A DNA stretch of 64,000 nt from Allodiplogaster sudhausi (GCA_945643635.1 CALZFC010000251.1:4756001-4820000); one strand, 5' to 3'. Counted from the stretch's first letter, positions 11,930 to 24,009 are shown. A program made the numbers and translations. The notes: generated by a model not told the origin, from the sequence alone.

Positions 11930-12979
11930 TTCCTGACTCACAAGACGAGAGCAGCAAACAGGACAGTGCATCATTCGAAGTGTTTACCATGAGAATGTCG
12001 TCCGCTTGTTCGAGGCACTCCGCCGCTTCCCTCGCACGCGTCTGCCACATCGTTAGGCGGAACGAGAAGAAGAATAAAATAAACCTTAAAAACATACCAT
12101 GCTATTATTTAAATTAAAAAAAGGAAAACCTTAGCGCTCGCCGCGAGCAGGAAGGCTTCTTCCACCAACTTCTCAGACTGCTGCTCGAATAACGAATTTC
12201 TAAACTCCCGTTTTACTGTGTTGCTCTTGATTATTCATTAACTCTCTTTCTCTCCCTCTCTCTCTTTCTTTCTCTCTCACTCTCTCTTCCATACTTGGTA
12301 TTCCTTACAAAGTCGATGCTCTTCTTGTCAACAATCTCGGAGACCGTCGGGAGTTCCCTGAGCAGAAAGTGGCATGGGCACCAGAGGAGATCGGATCTTC
12401 TTGTGACTCGCAGCAGCTTCTTGTTGCGAGAGGAGAAGTGTTTGTGGAAGAAGGAAGTGAGAGCCACGAGGGAAGTCAGACGGCGACGGTCGTGCACGTC
12501 TGTTGCTGCAATGTTAGGGCAAAAGTCATGCATTAGAAACAATATTATTTGACATTTGATGGCCATTTAATAGATACAAATATTGACGTAGGCAGTAAAT
12601 ATGTACATATATACCTGCCGCTCTCTCCCAGTCTGAATATAGATTCATGAGAGTCGTCCTCATTCGCTCGGCGAAAGCGGCGTCTTTGTCCACGGCGCTG
12701 AAGCTCTGCTCGTAGCAGTTCTGGAGGGGGAGAAGTCAAGTGTTATTTAGTGCTCACTTTTCGACGCTTTAATTCTTCATCATGAATTTTTTTATTGGTT
12801 TTTTTCTCTCATGCTAATTCATTTCTTCACTTTTAATTATAATAAGATATTCCTGACCCGGAACGAGTTGGCCGTCATGACCTGCATTTGAATGGTGGCC
12901 AACGCGCCGAGCAGTGGCCGCAGCTGGGCTGGGAAACTACAGAACTCGCCCGGGTTGTCTCCAGGGTTCTGGAAGAGCG

Positions 12980-13020
<41 letters not shown>

Positions 13021-13070
13021 ATAAAAGAAGAACAGATACTGCGACCGAACGACAGAGCCAGAAAACAACC

Positions 13071-13105
<35 letters not shown>

Positions 13106-13659
13106 GAGAGAAAGAGAGAGAATAAAAGAAGAACAGATACTGCGACCGAACGACGAACGACAGAGCCAAAAAACAACCAGAGAGAGAGAGAGAGAGAGAG
13201 AGCGGCAGTAAGAGAGGGAGATGAATAGGGAATAGGCTCCTTCTGACTTTGCGTATGCGTTCCAGTGCTGTTTGATCTGTGGCCTTGAGGCGATGACCTA
13301 CAATTCTCACATCAGCATGTTTGTTGATTACAAAAAGAACAATCGAAAGTTAGTTTTATCAGGATTATTAAAGAAAGACTATATAAGGTATTCTTTTTCA
13401 TCAGAAATTCCCAACATCACACGCTTTCGGCAAAAGGCGACAGAAACCGAGAAAGAGGACAAGGAGTGGAGAGCTAAACTTTTCTTCACTTTTGTGGCGG
13501 CCCTCCATAATTCGCATCAGCTTTATTCTTTCGATTCACGAATAACGGTTCAAACATACAAACCTCATCCGTTTGGATCAGCACTGCGAGGAGATCGCCG
13601 AACGACTTCCACCCACGACTCAGCGGTCGATCAGAAGCACCCGAAAGGAGGGAGGAACT

Positions 13660-13690
<31 letters not shown>

Positions 13691-13983
13691 AGGGGAAGAG
13701 AGAGAGGGAGAATGAGAGAGTGAGAGAGAATGAAAGAGAAAGTGAGAAGTAGAAGAGAAAGATAGAGAGAGAACTGACTCGAGATTGTGAAAGGCGTGTA
13801 TTTGCATGAGTAGTGCGCGACTCACCTGAAAACATTTGTCCGGTCGCCGTCTCTTCCATTACAAATTCTGCTGCTCTCTCCCAGGTAAAGAGAAAAGAAA
13901 ACGATTGAAGAGGCTACCAAATTGTAAATGCCACATTATGAAGAAGAAACGGATGATTGCACGTTCGCCAGTAATCTCGACTA

Positions 13984-14018
<35 letters not shown>

Positions 14019-14331
14019 TGCCCTCTCGTGCCTGGGAGACTTGCGCGAGGAAGTGCGTCAATGAGGAAGGGGAAGAAGGCGGACATCATGCGGAGGGAGG
14101 GGTACTAGGCAGCCACCACGTCACTCTTCTCGGAAGAGGAAGCTGGAAGCGAGAGAGAGAGAAAAAGAGAGAAGGCGAGAGAGAGAGAGAAAGAGAGACG
14201 TACCATAATCATCGCCATTCAAGAGCAGTGCCGGCAGAACAGCCTGGCTGGCCTCGTCAATCAACTCCTCTCCCTCGAAGTAGAGAGGGTGGCGATGCAG
14301 TGAGCAAACACAGAGTTGCCTGCAGGAAGAA
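11930..14331 (-). CDS. Unidentified multi-exon, probably helical protein
   Basis: At least nine minus-strand exons read like a conserved alpha-helical protein. In order: 14205-14331 (LYFEGEELIDEASQAVLPAL), about 14020-14108 (LRMMSAFFPFLIDALP), 13828-13873 (EFVMEETATGQMFS), 13566-13622 (WKSFGDLLAVLIQTDE), 13241-13307 (VIASRPQIKQHWNAYAKSEG), about 12850-12970 (PAQLRPLLGALATIQMQV), 12615-12722 (YEQSFSAVDKDAAFAERMRT), about 12295-12500 (FLLRELPTVSEIVDKKSIDF), 12130-12190 and 11995-12060. The spaced hydrophobics suggest a HEAT/ARM-like solenoid or vesicle-tether protein, but I cannot name it. The first exon is not found; an ATG with LKHKKKK near 14470 is possible. Some exon junction phases, notably around 14110-14200, were not resolved. 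Confidence 0.5.
12975..13205. repeat. (GA)n tracts with internally duplicated spacer
   Basis: GA-rich microsatellite inside an intron of the minus-strand gene, hence CT-rich in the transcript. A spacer with AGAAGAACAGATACTGCGAC and then CGACAGAGCCA followed by AACAACCAGAGAG occurs twice (about 13027-13075 and 13127-13183), so the tract grew by segment duplication as well as slippage. Confidence 0.85.
13666..14195. repeat. Microsatellites (GA)n and (ATT)n
   Basis: (GA)n lies at 13668-13770 and 14146-14195, and (ATT)n at 13985-14016. They sit in introns of the minus-strand gene, between exons at 13566-13622, 13828-13873, about 14020-14108 and 14205-14331. Confidence 0.8.
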
Positions 14332-14582
14332 AAACATTATTTTTTATTGTTGACATTTATTTGATTTCCTCACAGATTGGGCAACATGAAAATAGGCGGA
14401 GTACTTTTAGATGACTCAAACAACTACATACATTCTCATTCTTTTTCTTTTTATGCTTGAGTTCGAAGATCACCATCGTAGTTGTATTCACTTTCGTCCT
14501 GAAAAATCAAGGTTCATAATGCAGGCAAAAATCTGCTCAATAAGCTGAAATCTAACATAAGAGTACGTAAAGTGCATTTTTC

Positions 14583-16277
14583 TTAAGAGAGCATGTCAGT
14601 ATCCTTCGATCAAGGCCTGCCCTAGGAATTTTTTTTCGAGTTTGTTCACCAAAATTGGATACAGTATAAAACTCGACGTGGCCAACAAAATAGGCTATAT
14701 TTTAAACTTGAAAAATTTTTTCCGTGCGGGACCCGGTGCACCAATGTTTAAAATTTCACTTGTCATAACTCGCTTAAAACACGTTATTAGACAACCATCG
14801 AGGTATCATTGGATAGCTTTTTAAGGGGCTTTAATTTTCATGTTGATGATGTTTTCATAAAATTTCATCTTGGCCCTAAAATACGGCCTTGAATATTTTC
14901 GAATGCAGTTTTTCGCCAAATTAAGTATTTTATGCTCATTTCCACACAACCGCTCCTACATAGGCTTAAAGTGCGTAAAATTTGCTACAACATATGTTTC
15001 TTTCAAAAAAATTGAAGGTCCCGGACTATGGTTCCAAAACGCATGAATATGCTAGAGTGTAAACTGTAACACCGTGCAAGCGCATTCTTCGACCCATAAC
15101 TGCGCTCAATGTCAATATTACAAAATCGTAAGTATATCATCTAAGAGCTCTCACGGAGGTCTTCAAATGTTACATACATTATTTTATTGAAAAGCTTCAA
15201 TTTATATGGGAAATTTCGTTATGTACAATTAGAAGGTTTAAAAAACTACATGAAAAACATTTTCGCCTGTCGAAACATACATCATAAGAAAGAGGATGAA
15301 ATTTGGTACAAGATGAACCCCTTTCAATGGAATTCCATGCATACGATCTTTTTTATAAGCCATAATAGTAGTATAACAAGGCCTTATGGGAAAAACTGTA
15401 GAAAAAAAGGATTGGAATATTCTAATTCGAATAACCTAAAATGTGAATTCTTGGGCAAAATGACAGAGACGCTACTGGCACTATTTGTATGATTTATAAC
15501 AAAAGATCGTTTGCATTTTTCCATTGAAGGGCTCCATCTTGTACCAAATTTCATCCTCTTTCTTATGATGTATGTTTCGACAGACGAAAATGTTTTTAAA
15601 GTAGTTTTTTTAAGCCTTCTAATTGTACATAACGAAATTTCCCATATAAATTGAAGCTTTTCAATAAAATAATGTATGTAACATTTGAAGACCTCCGTGA
15701 GAGTTCTTAGATGATATACTTACGATTTTGTAATATTGACATTGAGCGCAGTTATGGGTCGAAGAATGCGCTTGCACGGTGTTACAGTTTACACTGGAGC
15801 ATATTCAAGCTTTTTGGAACCATAGTCCGGTACCTTCAATTTTTTTGAAAGACACATATGTTGTAGCAAATTTTACGCACTTTAAGCCTATGTAGGAGCG
15901 GTTGTGTGGAAATGAGCATAAATACTTAATTTGGCGAAAAACCATTCGAAAATATTCATAGCCGTATTTTAGGGCCAAGATGAAATTTTATGAAAACATC
16001 ATCAACATGAAAATTAAAGCCCCTTAAAAAAGCTATCCAATGATACCTCGATGGTTGTCTAATAACGTGTTTTAAGCGAGTTATGACAAGTGAAATTTTA
16101 AACATTGGTGCACCGGGTCCCGCACGGAAAAAATTTTTCACGTTTAAAATATAGCCTATTTTGTTGGCCACGTCGAGTTGTATACTGTATCCAACTTTGG
16201 TGAACAAACTCGAAAAAAAATTCCTAGGGCAGGTCATAATAGGGCCCTGCTCGAGTCTTATGGACATCATGTCTTAA
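14583..16277. mobile_element. TTAA foldback element, near-complete palindrome (1.7 kb)
   Basis: Left end TTAAGAGAGCATGTCAG (14583) and right end, reverse-complemented, TTAAGACATGATGTCC (16277) enclose two arms that are almost perfect inverted repeats of each other. For example, the block at 15115-15165 recurs inverted at 15700-15750. The centre (about 15320-15530) is a short unique spacer. There is no transposase-like ORF. TTAA at both ends is the target duplicated by piggyBac-type transposases, which suggests mobilisation in trans. The small 60- to 104-aa ORFs mirrored in both arms are by-products of the palindrome. Confidence 0.85.
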
Positions 16278-16501
16278 TTAATTTTCCTTTTCTATTCCAG
16301 GAGATATTTGAGTTCTCAAATAATTAATTAGACTGCGATGGTGCCCTTTCGGGTCAATTGTAATGAGGCAACGACAGCGCGGCTTGTCTCATTTCGTCTC
16401 TGGTTCTCCGTCCCGGGTGGTTGGCTGCTTCTCATCTCTCGCGTCTCTCTCTGCAATAACCTCTCTCGCTCACTCTCTCCTTCTCTCACTTTGCTCTCGG
16501 A

Positions 16502-18489
16502 ATGCGCAGCGCAGTGGTTGGCCGAGAGGAGCCGCAGTCGGATGGCCCCTTCCAGCATCCGTGCGACCTCCACCATCCCCCGCAGCATCACCACAGCAGA
16601 CACCACTACACCGGTTTATCGATTCTTTTGATTAAAATAATGAATTCATCGATCTTTTATATTCGAGCTTTTATCCTCCGAAAATCATAAATACATATTT
16701 CCTTCTGCAGGCAAAGAGATTGTTAATGTGACGTTTGAAAGAAAAAAAAGCTCTTGTCAAAAGTAACATACGAAGAGAAACCATGGCTATTGGAATATGG
16801 ATATCTGTCTGTATGAAGCTAATGATCTAATTAGAATAATGCAAATTCAAGGCTTGGATGAAAAATGTAAATTCATTTAATGAGTTGTATTTTCTCATTT
16901 CAGTGCCCCATCCCTATGGCGGTGCGGTGGCTTCGACAGGACCACTCCTTCGTCACTCCAACAACAACAGCAACGCCTACAGTGCACTGCCGCCCCCTGT
17001 CTACAGTACCCGTGGAGAGCAGCAGGTAGCGAGGGACGGCTACGGTCTGAACCGTTCGTCCCGGGACCGGCACCTTTCCCCGATCCACACCAACCACCAC
17101 CATCTGCTCTATGGCCAGCAGCAGAGTCGAGAGACCCGCCAGAGCTACGCCGTCCATGAGCAGAGCCATCAGCACTCGTCGCACCACGCGACACGCCATG
17201 TCTATTCCACGGCATTCCCCCCCCCCCGCCGCCGGCTCCGCAGCGTCAGAATGTCTACACGTTGAACAAGGAGAACATCGACCCGGCACTTCAGCTTCCC
17301 TCGGTTAGACTCGGGACAGGAATCTAGAAAGGTCTATGATTGTGAGATTGCTCGGTTTCAGTCGGAGCGCCCGGTCTCTGACTGCCAGCTGCTGCGGCAG
17401 CGCTTCGCCCACTCGCGCCGCGTCGGGACCGGCAGATACTCCAAGGTCCTCACCGCGCATCTCCGCGACGGCCCCAAGGTTCTGTTGCAAGGACGGCTGT
17501 CCCCATCAATCCTGATTCTTTCTTCTCATCTTCATAACTCTTCACTCACCATGTATTTCATACTTTCTCTCTCTCCTCTCTCTCCTCTCTCTCACTCTCT
17601 CACTTTTCTACATCTCTCTCTGCTCTCTAACTCTCCCCTTGCCAGATCGCCATCAAGACGATCAACATCTCGAAGGTGACGCCCAAGTTCCGCACAAAGT
17701 TCCTTCCACGCGAGATCGAGTGCTGGGAGAAATTGCGCCACGGGAATCTCGTTCGTCTCCTGAACCGAGACGAGGCATTCGGCCGCGTCTTCCTCTTCAT
17801 GGAGTTCGGGCCGTGCGGCGATCTCGTTGGGTCTTCTCTTTCATCTGGCCAATGCTGTATTCTCTCTCTGCTCTTGCAGCTCCAATATGTCCAGAGGAAT
17901 GGCCCCGTCAAAGAGGCGTGCGGCGCGCAGTGGATGCGTCAGATCATCGGAGGACTCTCCTACATGCACAAGGTTATCTTTCTCTTTCTCTCTCTCCTCT
18001 CTCTTCTCTTTCTCTAGATCTCTCTCTCTCTCTCACTCGCTCTCGATATTCCAGGAGTCTCTCCCTCTATATGCCTACATTGCTTCCTGATGCCCTCGCA
18101 ATCTAATCTCTCTTGCAGATGAACATCGTGCATCGTGATCTCAAGCTGGAGAACTCCTAAAAAAATAAAATAAATAAATACCTAGAGGATTTCCGACTTT
18201 GGATTCTCGCGCAGGGTTAGAGAGAAAGAGAAATAAAGAGCGAGAATGAGTCAGACAGAGAGAATAAGAGAGAGAGAGATAGAAAGAGAAAACAAATAAA
18301 TACCTAGAGGAATTTAATCAAGTAGCAATAGCTGAAATAGGTTGGCCACGACCTCTCTCACACGTACTGCGGCTCGAAGTCGTATTCGCCACCCGAGATC
18401 CTTGCTGGCCAGCCATACTCACCATTCAAGGCCGACGTTTGGTCAGCAATCCTCCTTCGGCCCCTTCTCGATTCCTCTCTACACCTTAT

Positions 18490-18522
<33 letters not shown>

Positions 18523-19008
18523 TTCTCTCTTCTTTCTCTTTCTCTCCCTCAATCTCTCTCCCACTTCGTGCAGGTCCGTCGGCATCATTGCTTACGTCAT
18601 GCTGACCGACCGCATGCCCTTCAAGGACTCGCCGAATCAGCAGATCATCGACGCGCAAAAGTCAGATATCGCGATACCGTATATCCCGATTGCTCAAAGC
18701 TACCGTAATCTCTTCTCGCTGCAGGAATCGCAAGTACGTCTACCCCGAGAACCTGGCCCTGTCCGACCAGTGCATGATGACCATCGACACTCTGCTCGTC
18801 TTCAACTGGCAGCAGCGACCTTCGGTAAGCAATGTCGATGATTTCAAAAAAAGACTTATGACGAATGTATTGAATTAAAAGATATTCAAATTTATTTTAC
18901 AACATATAATCTTCTACAAAATAATTTGTTTCTAAGGTGGCGGACGCGGCGCGTATGCCCTGGTTCCGTTCTCCCCTTCCGCCGACCAACGACCAGCAGC
19001 CCGTCTGA
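16502..19008 (+). CDS. TSSK-like serine/threonine protein kinase, with frame lesions
   Basis: N-terminal His/Gln-rich extension (16502-16613, 16904-17303) then a kinase domain. It has the Gly loop VGTGRYSKV (about 17419), the VAIK-type lysine in IAIKTINI (17646), the helix-C region REIECWEKL and the hinge FMEFGPCGDL. The catalytic loop IVHRDLKLEN is at 18125-18154, DFG as ISDFGFSRR at 18189-18215, the activation end TYCGSKSYSPPEIL at about 18361, and a C-lobe with PENLALSDQC. It ends in the VADAARMPWF motif that closes testis-specific serine kinases. The stop is at 19006. Two defects are visible. The 11-C run at 17217-17227 shifts frame; 12 C would restore it and give a phase-0 junction. A TAA plus AT-rich insert also separates the HRD and DFG segments (18158-18188). 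It may be a recent pseudogene, or the sequence may contain errors. Confidence 0.7.
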
Positions 19009-20005
19009 GACGTCTACAGTAAGACGTCTACCGTATCCCATTCCCCCTCTTCTTCTCTCATCCTTTGTAAGACCGGGCAGCACACATTTTCCCTTTTGCT
19101 CCGTAGTATTCCCTTATCCAACAGTTGTCGTTTAAAAGTTCGTTCGATTTCCTCCCTCGTAGCGCCTACCTCAATAATGATCGTGGCCTCAGTCGATGCA
19201 AGTGGGGGCTTCCTGACATTTTTGGTAGTAGCCGCAGAGTCGTCATTTGTTGAGAGGTTGCTCTTGAGGATGACTAGAAGCCTGGCAAGCTCTTGCTCGC
19301 AAGCTCTTCCTAAATTAGCTTACCGTACCTAAACTGTCATAAGAATTGATCTAGTCATAATGTTGCCGGGATTTCTATCCTGTTCCTAACCTCTCTTAGT
19401 CTGGCCATTGCTCAGATGGCCTTCACTTCTCCTTCCTTGCCTGCCTTCTTTGTTCGCCTGCAACATCTCGTCTTCCTATCCAATTCCCCGTATTACCACA
19501 GTTCTTCCCTTATTCCCGTTGGAGTGTTCTCTCCTTTCAATTTCTGGGTATAAATGTTGGTTTAAATCATATGTATGTGCAACAGAAAAAATGTAAGAAT
19601 ACATATATGTAGTTCGGAGGTCTGCTACTTTTGGCTTCAAAGCTATTTAAGATGGCTCATTTCTCAATCATTCTCTCTTTCTTTAATCCATAATTCTAGC
19701 TATTAGTGAACTCGACGACACACATTTGCTTCCATTTAAGAAGGACTTGTCTTTTACATCTGATAAGTATGCATGAATGTTTGTATGGAAATAGACTATC
19801 AGAGATTGGCAGAGGAAGTGCTTTATCAGTCAAGTGCAGGAGGGAAATGGCCACGGCCGAAGCGATCACTGCAAACCGAAGTTAATGGGAAATGCTAAGT
19901 TGTTAAGACAACTTCTCAAAATGAAAGCCACCTTTTTTCTCGTTCGTTATATACATATCTCTATAATTTTCACTCATTCAATCTTTCTTTTTAACTCTCT
20001 CTCTC
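19009..20005. other. Intergenic between converging genes
   Basis: About 1 kb between the kinase stop and the astacin stop. Open stretches in several frames show no domain or consistent splice signals. This interval would hold the 3' UTR of the protease and is where a SECIS element should be looked for. Confidence 0.5.
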
Positions 20006-22970
20006 TCAAACCCTTTTGTTAAGCTTTAAAGGAAGGCGATCACCAAAAAATAAATTATACTCATTATTCCCTCCTCTGACATAATATCGATGGGTGAAGG
20101 AGATGTTGACGTCGGCGTAGAGGCTCCAGATGGAAATGAAGATGCGTTCGCCCTCCGAGAGGTAGTACGACTCCAGCTGCTCCTTCGCGCAGAATCTGGC
20201 GAGAGAGACAGAGGGAGAGAAAGGAGAGAGAGTGAATGGGAGAGGGAGAGAGAGGGAGCGAGAGAGGTGCAGGAGGGAGAGTGATGGTGAGAGAGCAAGA
20301 GAAAAAAACATTCTTGCACTGACTTGACCCCCGACATGCGCGTGTCCTTGGATATCCAGATCTGCATGCCTCCGTAATGACAGTTGGGTGCGACGACCTT
20401 CACATCCGTCTTCGTGACGATCAGTTCGATTCGCTTGCCGGCCGGGGCCGGAAAATAGGAAGATTCGGCGCTAAATTTTAAATATCCATATTCGAATATA
20501 TCCTTATTCATAAGTAGAAAGATTGGTTGAGATATAAATGCCCACCTCGAGGACATAGAATGTCTCGTAAGCCCTTGGAGCCATTTCCCACTTTGACTTG
20601 TCTCCGACCGAGAGAGTCTCTTCCTTGCGGTTGCCGGCGGAAGCAGAGATCTTCTTGTACTTCGGGTCCTCAACACAATCAGCGATTCTTTTCTTTGTCG
20701 TTTACATTTGGTCAATCTTAAGTTAGCCCTGTTTTGTGATGACCTCATATATAAGTCAAATAGTGTGCTCGCAAGCACTTGGGTTTTCTTTTTCTCCATC
20801 TATCACTTTCTAGTACCTTGCAATGCATAATCATTTCCTTTTGCTGTGTCCATCGTTTCTCATTTCTATGCTTTTCGCTCCACCTCTCTCTCCCCCTCTC
20901 TACTCTCTCTCACTCTCTCCTTCTTTCTCTCTCTTCTCTCTCTCTCTCTCTCTCTGCTTGCTCTCTAACAATCTGCGAGCAGTCGCTGCCCGCATAGCCG
21001 GGCGGGCACTTGCAGGAGCGGCAGTTCTTGACATCCTGGACTCCTCCGTTCTGGCAGCTCACGCTGACTCCCTTGCACAGCGCGTCTGAGTGATATTTGG
21101 TATTTGTTTTTTGATTATGGAGTTGAGTATACATTTTCCCAGACAAAACTATTAGTGGAAGTAGCATATTTTCTATAATTTTTTTAAAGGATACTCACCG
21201 AAGCATCCGTAGTACTTGTTGATGAGGAGAATGTCGTAGAAAGTCGGGACACGGCCATCCATGGAGTACTGGTACTTCTTGTCCACGGCAACCAGGGTCG
21301 GCACTTTGTTGTCGCGGGCGAAGCTAAAAGAGCTTTCTGGCTAAAATATCGTGCTCATTATTTTCCTTCAATTACATATATTTTTCACCGACTCCGTCCT
21401 TTTATTGTAATTCTAGAGGGATTCTAACCACATTCTCTCTCTGCCCTCCCCCTGCTCCAGAATGAACTAACCCGTAAGGATGGTAGTGCATGTTGCTGCC
21501 GTACTCGTAGGGGATGCCGAAGTTGTCCAGCTCTCCCTGGGGGCCCATGTCGAAGTTGTGTGCCTGGCCTTGCTGGAAAGGGTCGGGGCCTGTCACTGTC
21601 AAAGTATTGTAATGATGAGTAAAGACTGGATCAGTCAAACCTCGATGTTGTTTTTGTTGACGACGACGAATCGATCTCGGTCGAGACGCGACTGCGTGTG
21701 GTAGAGGCCGAGAGTGTGGCCGAGTTCATGGGTCACCGTGCCGACCTGAGGAGAGATATTTAACTTCCCGACATAGAGAGAGAGAGATTGTGAGAGAGAG
21801 AGGGAGCGGATAGAGAGGAAGCACCAACCCATTTGCATCCGTCTCCGATGGAGACGGGTTGCTCCTGGGCCATGCGGCCGATGTACGAGTAGCAGCCGTC
21901 GCCGTGGATGAACTTGACGCGCTGGGTGCCGGCGCCGCCCTCCTGGAGAGTGAGAGACGTAGCGAGCGAGAGAGAGAGAGTGCGAGAGAGAGGGAGTGAG
22001 AGAGAGAGGGAGTGAGAGAGAGAGAGAGGAAGTGGGAAGCGAGAGAAGAATGGAAGAGAGTTTGAGAGAGGATACGAAGAGAAAGAAAGATTTACCTGGA
22101 AGCGAATTCACGTGTTGTCTTGCCAGAACTTGATAGCCTCACGAATAACGGGGATGCCGTCAGCAGCTGAAAGAGCGCTGTTTGAAGAGGGATTGTGACC
22201 CGACTGGAAGAAAAGGCATACGGTATCTCGGGTCGAACGAGTAGGGAATCAGCTTCGTCTCCCAGATGTTGCTTGGGAAGCGCTGCGGCTTCCAGGCCTG
22301 GCGACGTGCGCGAGAGGAGATGTTGCGGGAGTCAACCACGTCGAGGGCAGCAAGTTGTTCCCTGGGGTGGGGGGAAGGAAAGAGAAGAGAGTGGGAGGGC
22401 ATGAAAAGAGAGAGAGAGAGAGAGAGAGAAGGAGGACTATGGAGAAAGAGAGGCAATTCTAGCTGACTGGGACAGAATGATGTCTCCCTCGTAGAAGTCA
22501 GCGGAGAGTTGGCTGCGCTCGTTGATCTCCTCGAATTCGCCATCGAATTCCTTTGGCTCGAAACCAGCATTGGCGATCTCCTGAAGTGTGAATTTGAATT
22601 TCCCGCCAAGGACAACAGTCGTGACGAGACCTCAAGCCGCTCGCTGAGCAGCTGCTGCCTCTCGTCGTCGTTGGTGCTGTCCAGCTTGGCGAGCATCTTC
22701 CCTTCGAGCTCCTCGAGCTTCTCGTGGTACTCGGGAAGGGAAACGAAGCGGGCCATGTCCGACTGCAGAAAGGGATTTTTTTCTTCACAGATTTTCACTG
22801 AAGTGATTTTTTGACATTATAATATACTATTAATCTTTAATTATCGACAGCATGCATATTTTTAGATGTGTTATTTTGGCCGTTCTGAAAATTTTTTTTT
22901 AAACCTCTTCGGCCGAAGCATCAGAGTGGACACCGCAAGCGAGCAAAGAAACAAGTAGGAGGGTGAGCAT
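20006..22970 (-). CDS. Astacin zinc metalloprotease with EGF and CUB domains
   Basis: A secreted peptidase of the nematode NAS type. The ATG (22968-22970) opens a 22-residue exon with signal peptide MLTLLLVSLLACGVHS. A prodomain (22763-22460) ends in SSRARRQAW, a basic maturation site. The catalytic domain has GDGCYSYIG, the zinc motif HELGHTLGLYH followed by TQSRLDRD, and the Met-turn YGSNMHY. An EGF module follows (CQNGG, CKCPPGYAGSDC, about 20990-21090). A CUB module follows that, with NCHYGGMQIW, and the stop is at 20006-20008. Several introns are only about 50 bp. The striking oddity is an in-frame TGA at 22108-22110 where astacins have Cys (NT-C-xRFQ); the codons on both sides are intact. 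A point nonsense mutation, a sequencing error or recoding are the alternatives. Confidence 0.85.
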
Positions 22971-23399
22971 CCTAGGGGTATAAATTAGTATAGTTCTTAA
23001 TTATATTTTTTTATCTTTCTAAAAAATAGTGCCCGTAAAGTAATATTTTATTCTCTATTTCAAAAGAAAATTAAAACGCTGTCTAACCTGTGAGGGTTGG
23101 CTTGGAATAACCAAGAGAAGTGTGGATGGATGCCATCGAATTGCTTTTATAGTCATTCCGAGGGTTGAACATCAACTTCACCTGATCGCTTGGGCACTTC
23201 TTTTGAATGTCTTTCGCTGTCTCTGTCTCTCATCAAGCCCACTCTCTCATCGATTGAAAAACAATGTAATATGGTCCCATAGAGAAATGCATGCATATCC
23301 ATTTCGTAAAATATCAAATCTGTTGGCGCAGCTGCTCTCTTGCAAACGTGCCGAACAGCCTTGGACAGCTCCATTTTGGAGCGGCCTTCGTCTCCTTGT
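22971..23399. other. Upstream region of the protease gene
   Basis: AT-rich 5' flank of the protease. No exon is supported. A 73-aa minus-strand ORF here has no recognisable features. Confidence 0.4.
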
Positions 23400-23570
23400 T
23401 ATTATGGAGACAATAAAATAGAAATGCTTTCAAAAAGCTCCAACACATTTCCGGTGATGGTTTCCGGTGATCCGATGCAATGAGAAGCGCTAATAAAGAG
23501 CGCGATCCCGGAAACCATCTCGCGTCGGCCTGTCTTGGCTGCGAGTAAGAGCTCATGTGTAGATCCAGTT
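23400..23570 (-). pseudogene. Decayed fragment of the neighbouring 7TM receptor gene
   Basis: On the minus strand, GCGCTTCTCATTGCATC (near 23489) followed by GTGTTGGAGCTTTTTGAAA (near 23434) matches the receptor's TM5 exon and the intron after it at about 24905-24975 (GCGCTTCTCATTGCATT, then GTGTTGGAAGTTTTTGAAA). The reading frame is no longer open in the receptor phase. It is best read as a partial tandem duplicate of the receptor that has lost function. From 23571 to 24009 I see no further exons. Confidence 0.55.
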
Positions 23571-24009
23571 CGAATCTATCTTGGTAAGCCATGTCTTCTG
23601 GAATATCATGATGTAGTGGCAGCATTCTCTTTTTTTTTAGCCAAAACGAGGCACTGTTTGACAATGCGAAACTGTCTTACTATTTTTCTTATTATTGTAT
23701 ATATTTTCGGAATAGTTAATTCGAGAAAGAAAAAAGAGAAAATATACATTTAAAGAAAAGCAGAATTGAAGGTTGCCTGACGAGCTCGCCATCCTTTCCT
23801 CGTGAATCGAGTTCGTTCTTCCAGTACGATACCAATGAAATGATCCAAATTCAGCTATTGTTCTGTGTAACATCAGCAGATGTCACAATTTACGGATACA
23901 TTTTTATTATGTATTGTCCAGCTATTCATATGAATCATTTGAGCCTGGACTGATTTCCAATTTCTTTATTTTTCAATAGCGATTTGTGTGAGCAATAAAA
24001 GTAACAGTT

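Noticed and set aside
12837..13310. Ser/Leu-rich and Arg/Glu-rich ORFs over GA/CT tracts (also near 41.2, 43.2, 44.8 and 53.7 kb)
   Set aside because: Translation of dinucleotide repeats gives such ORFs in every frame; there is no codon or splice evidence.
14642..16270. Mirrored 60- to 104-aa ORFs inside the TTAA elements as genes
   Set aside because: They appear in both arms because the element is a palindrome, recur with stops in other copies, and have no domain.
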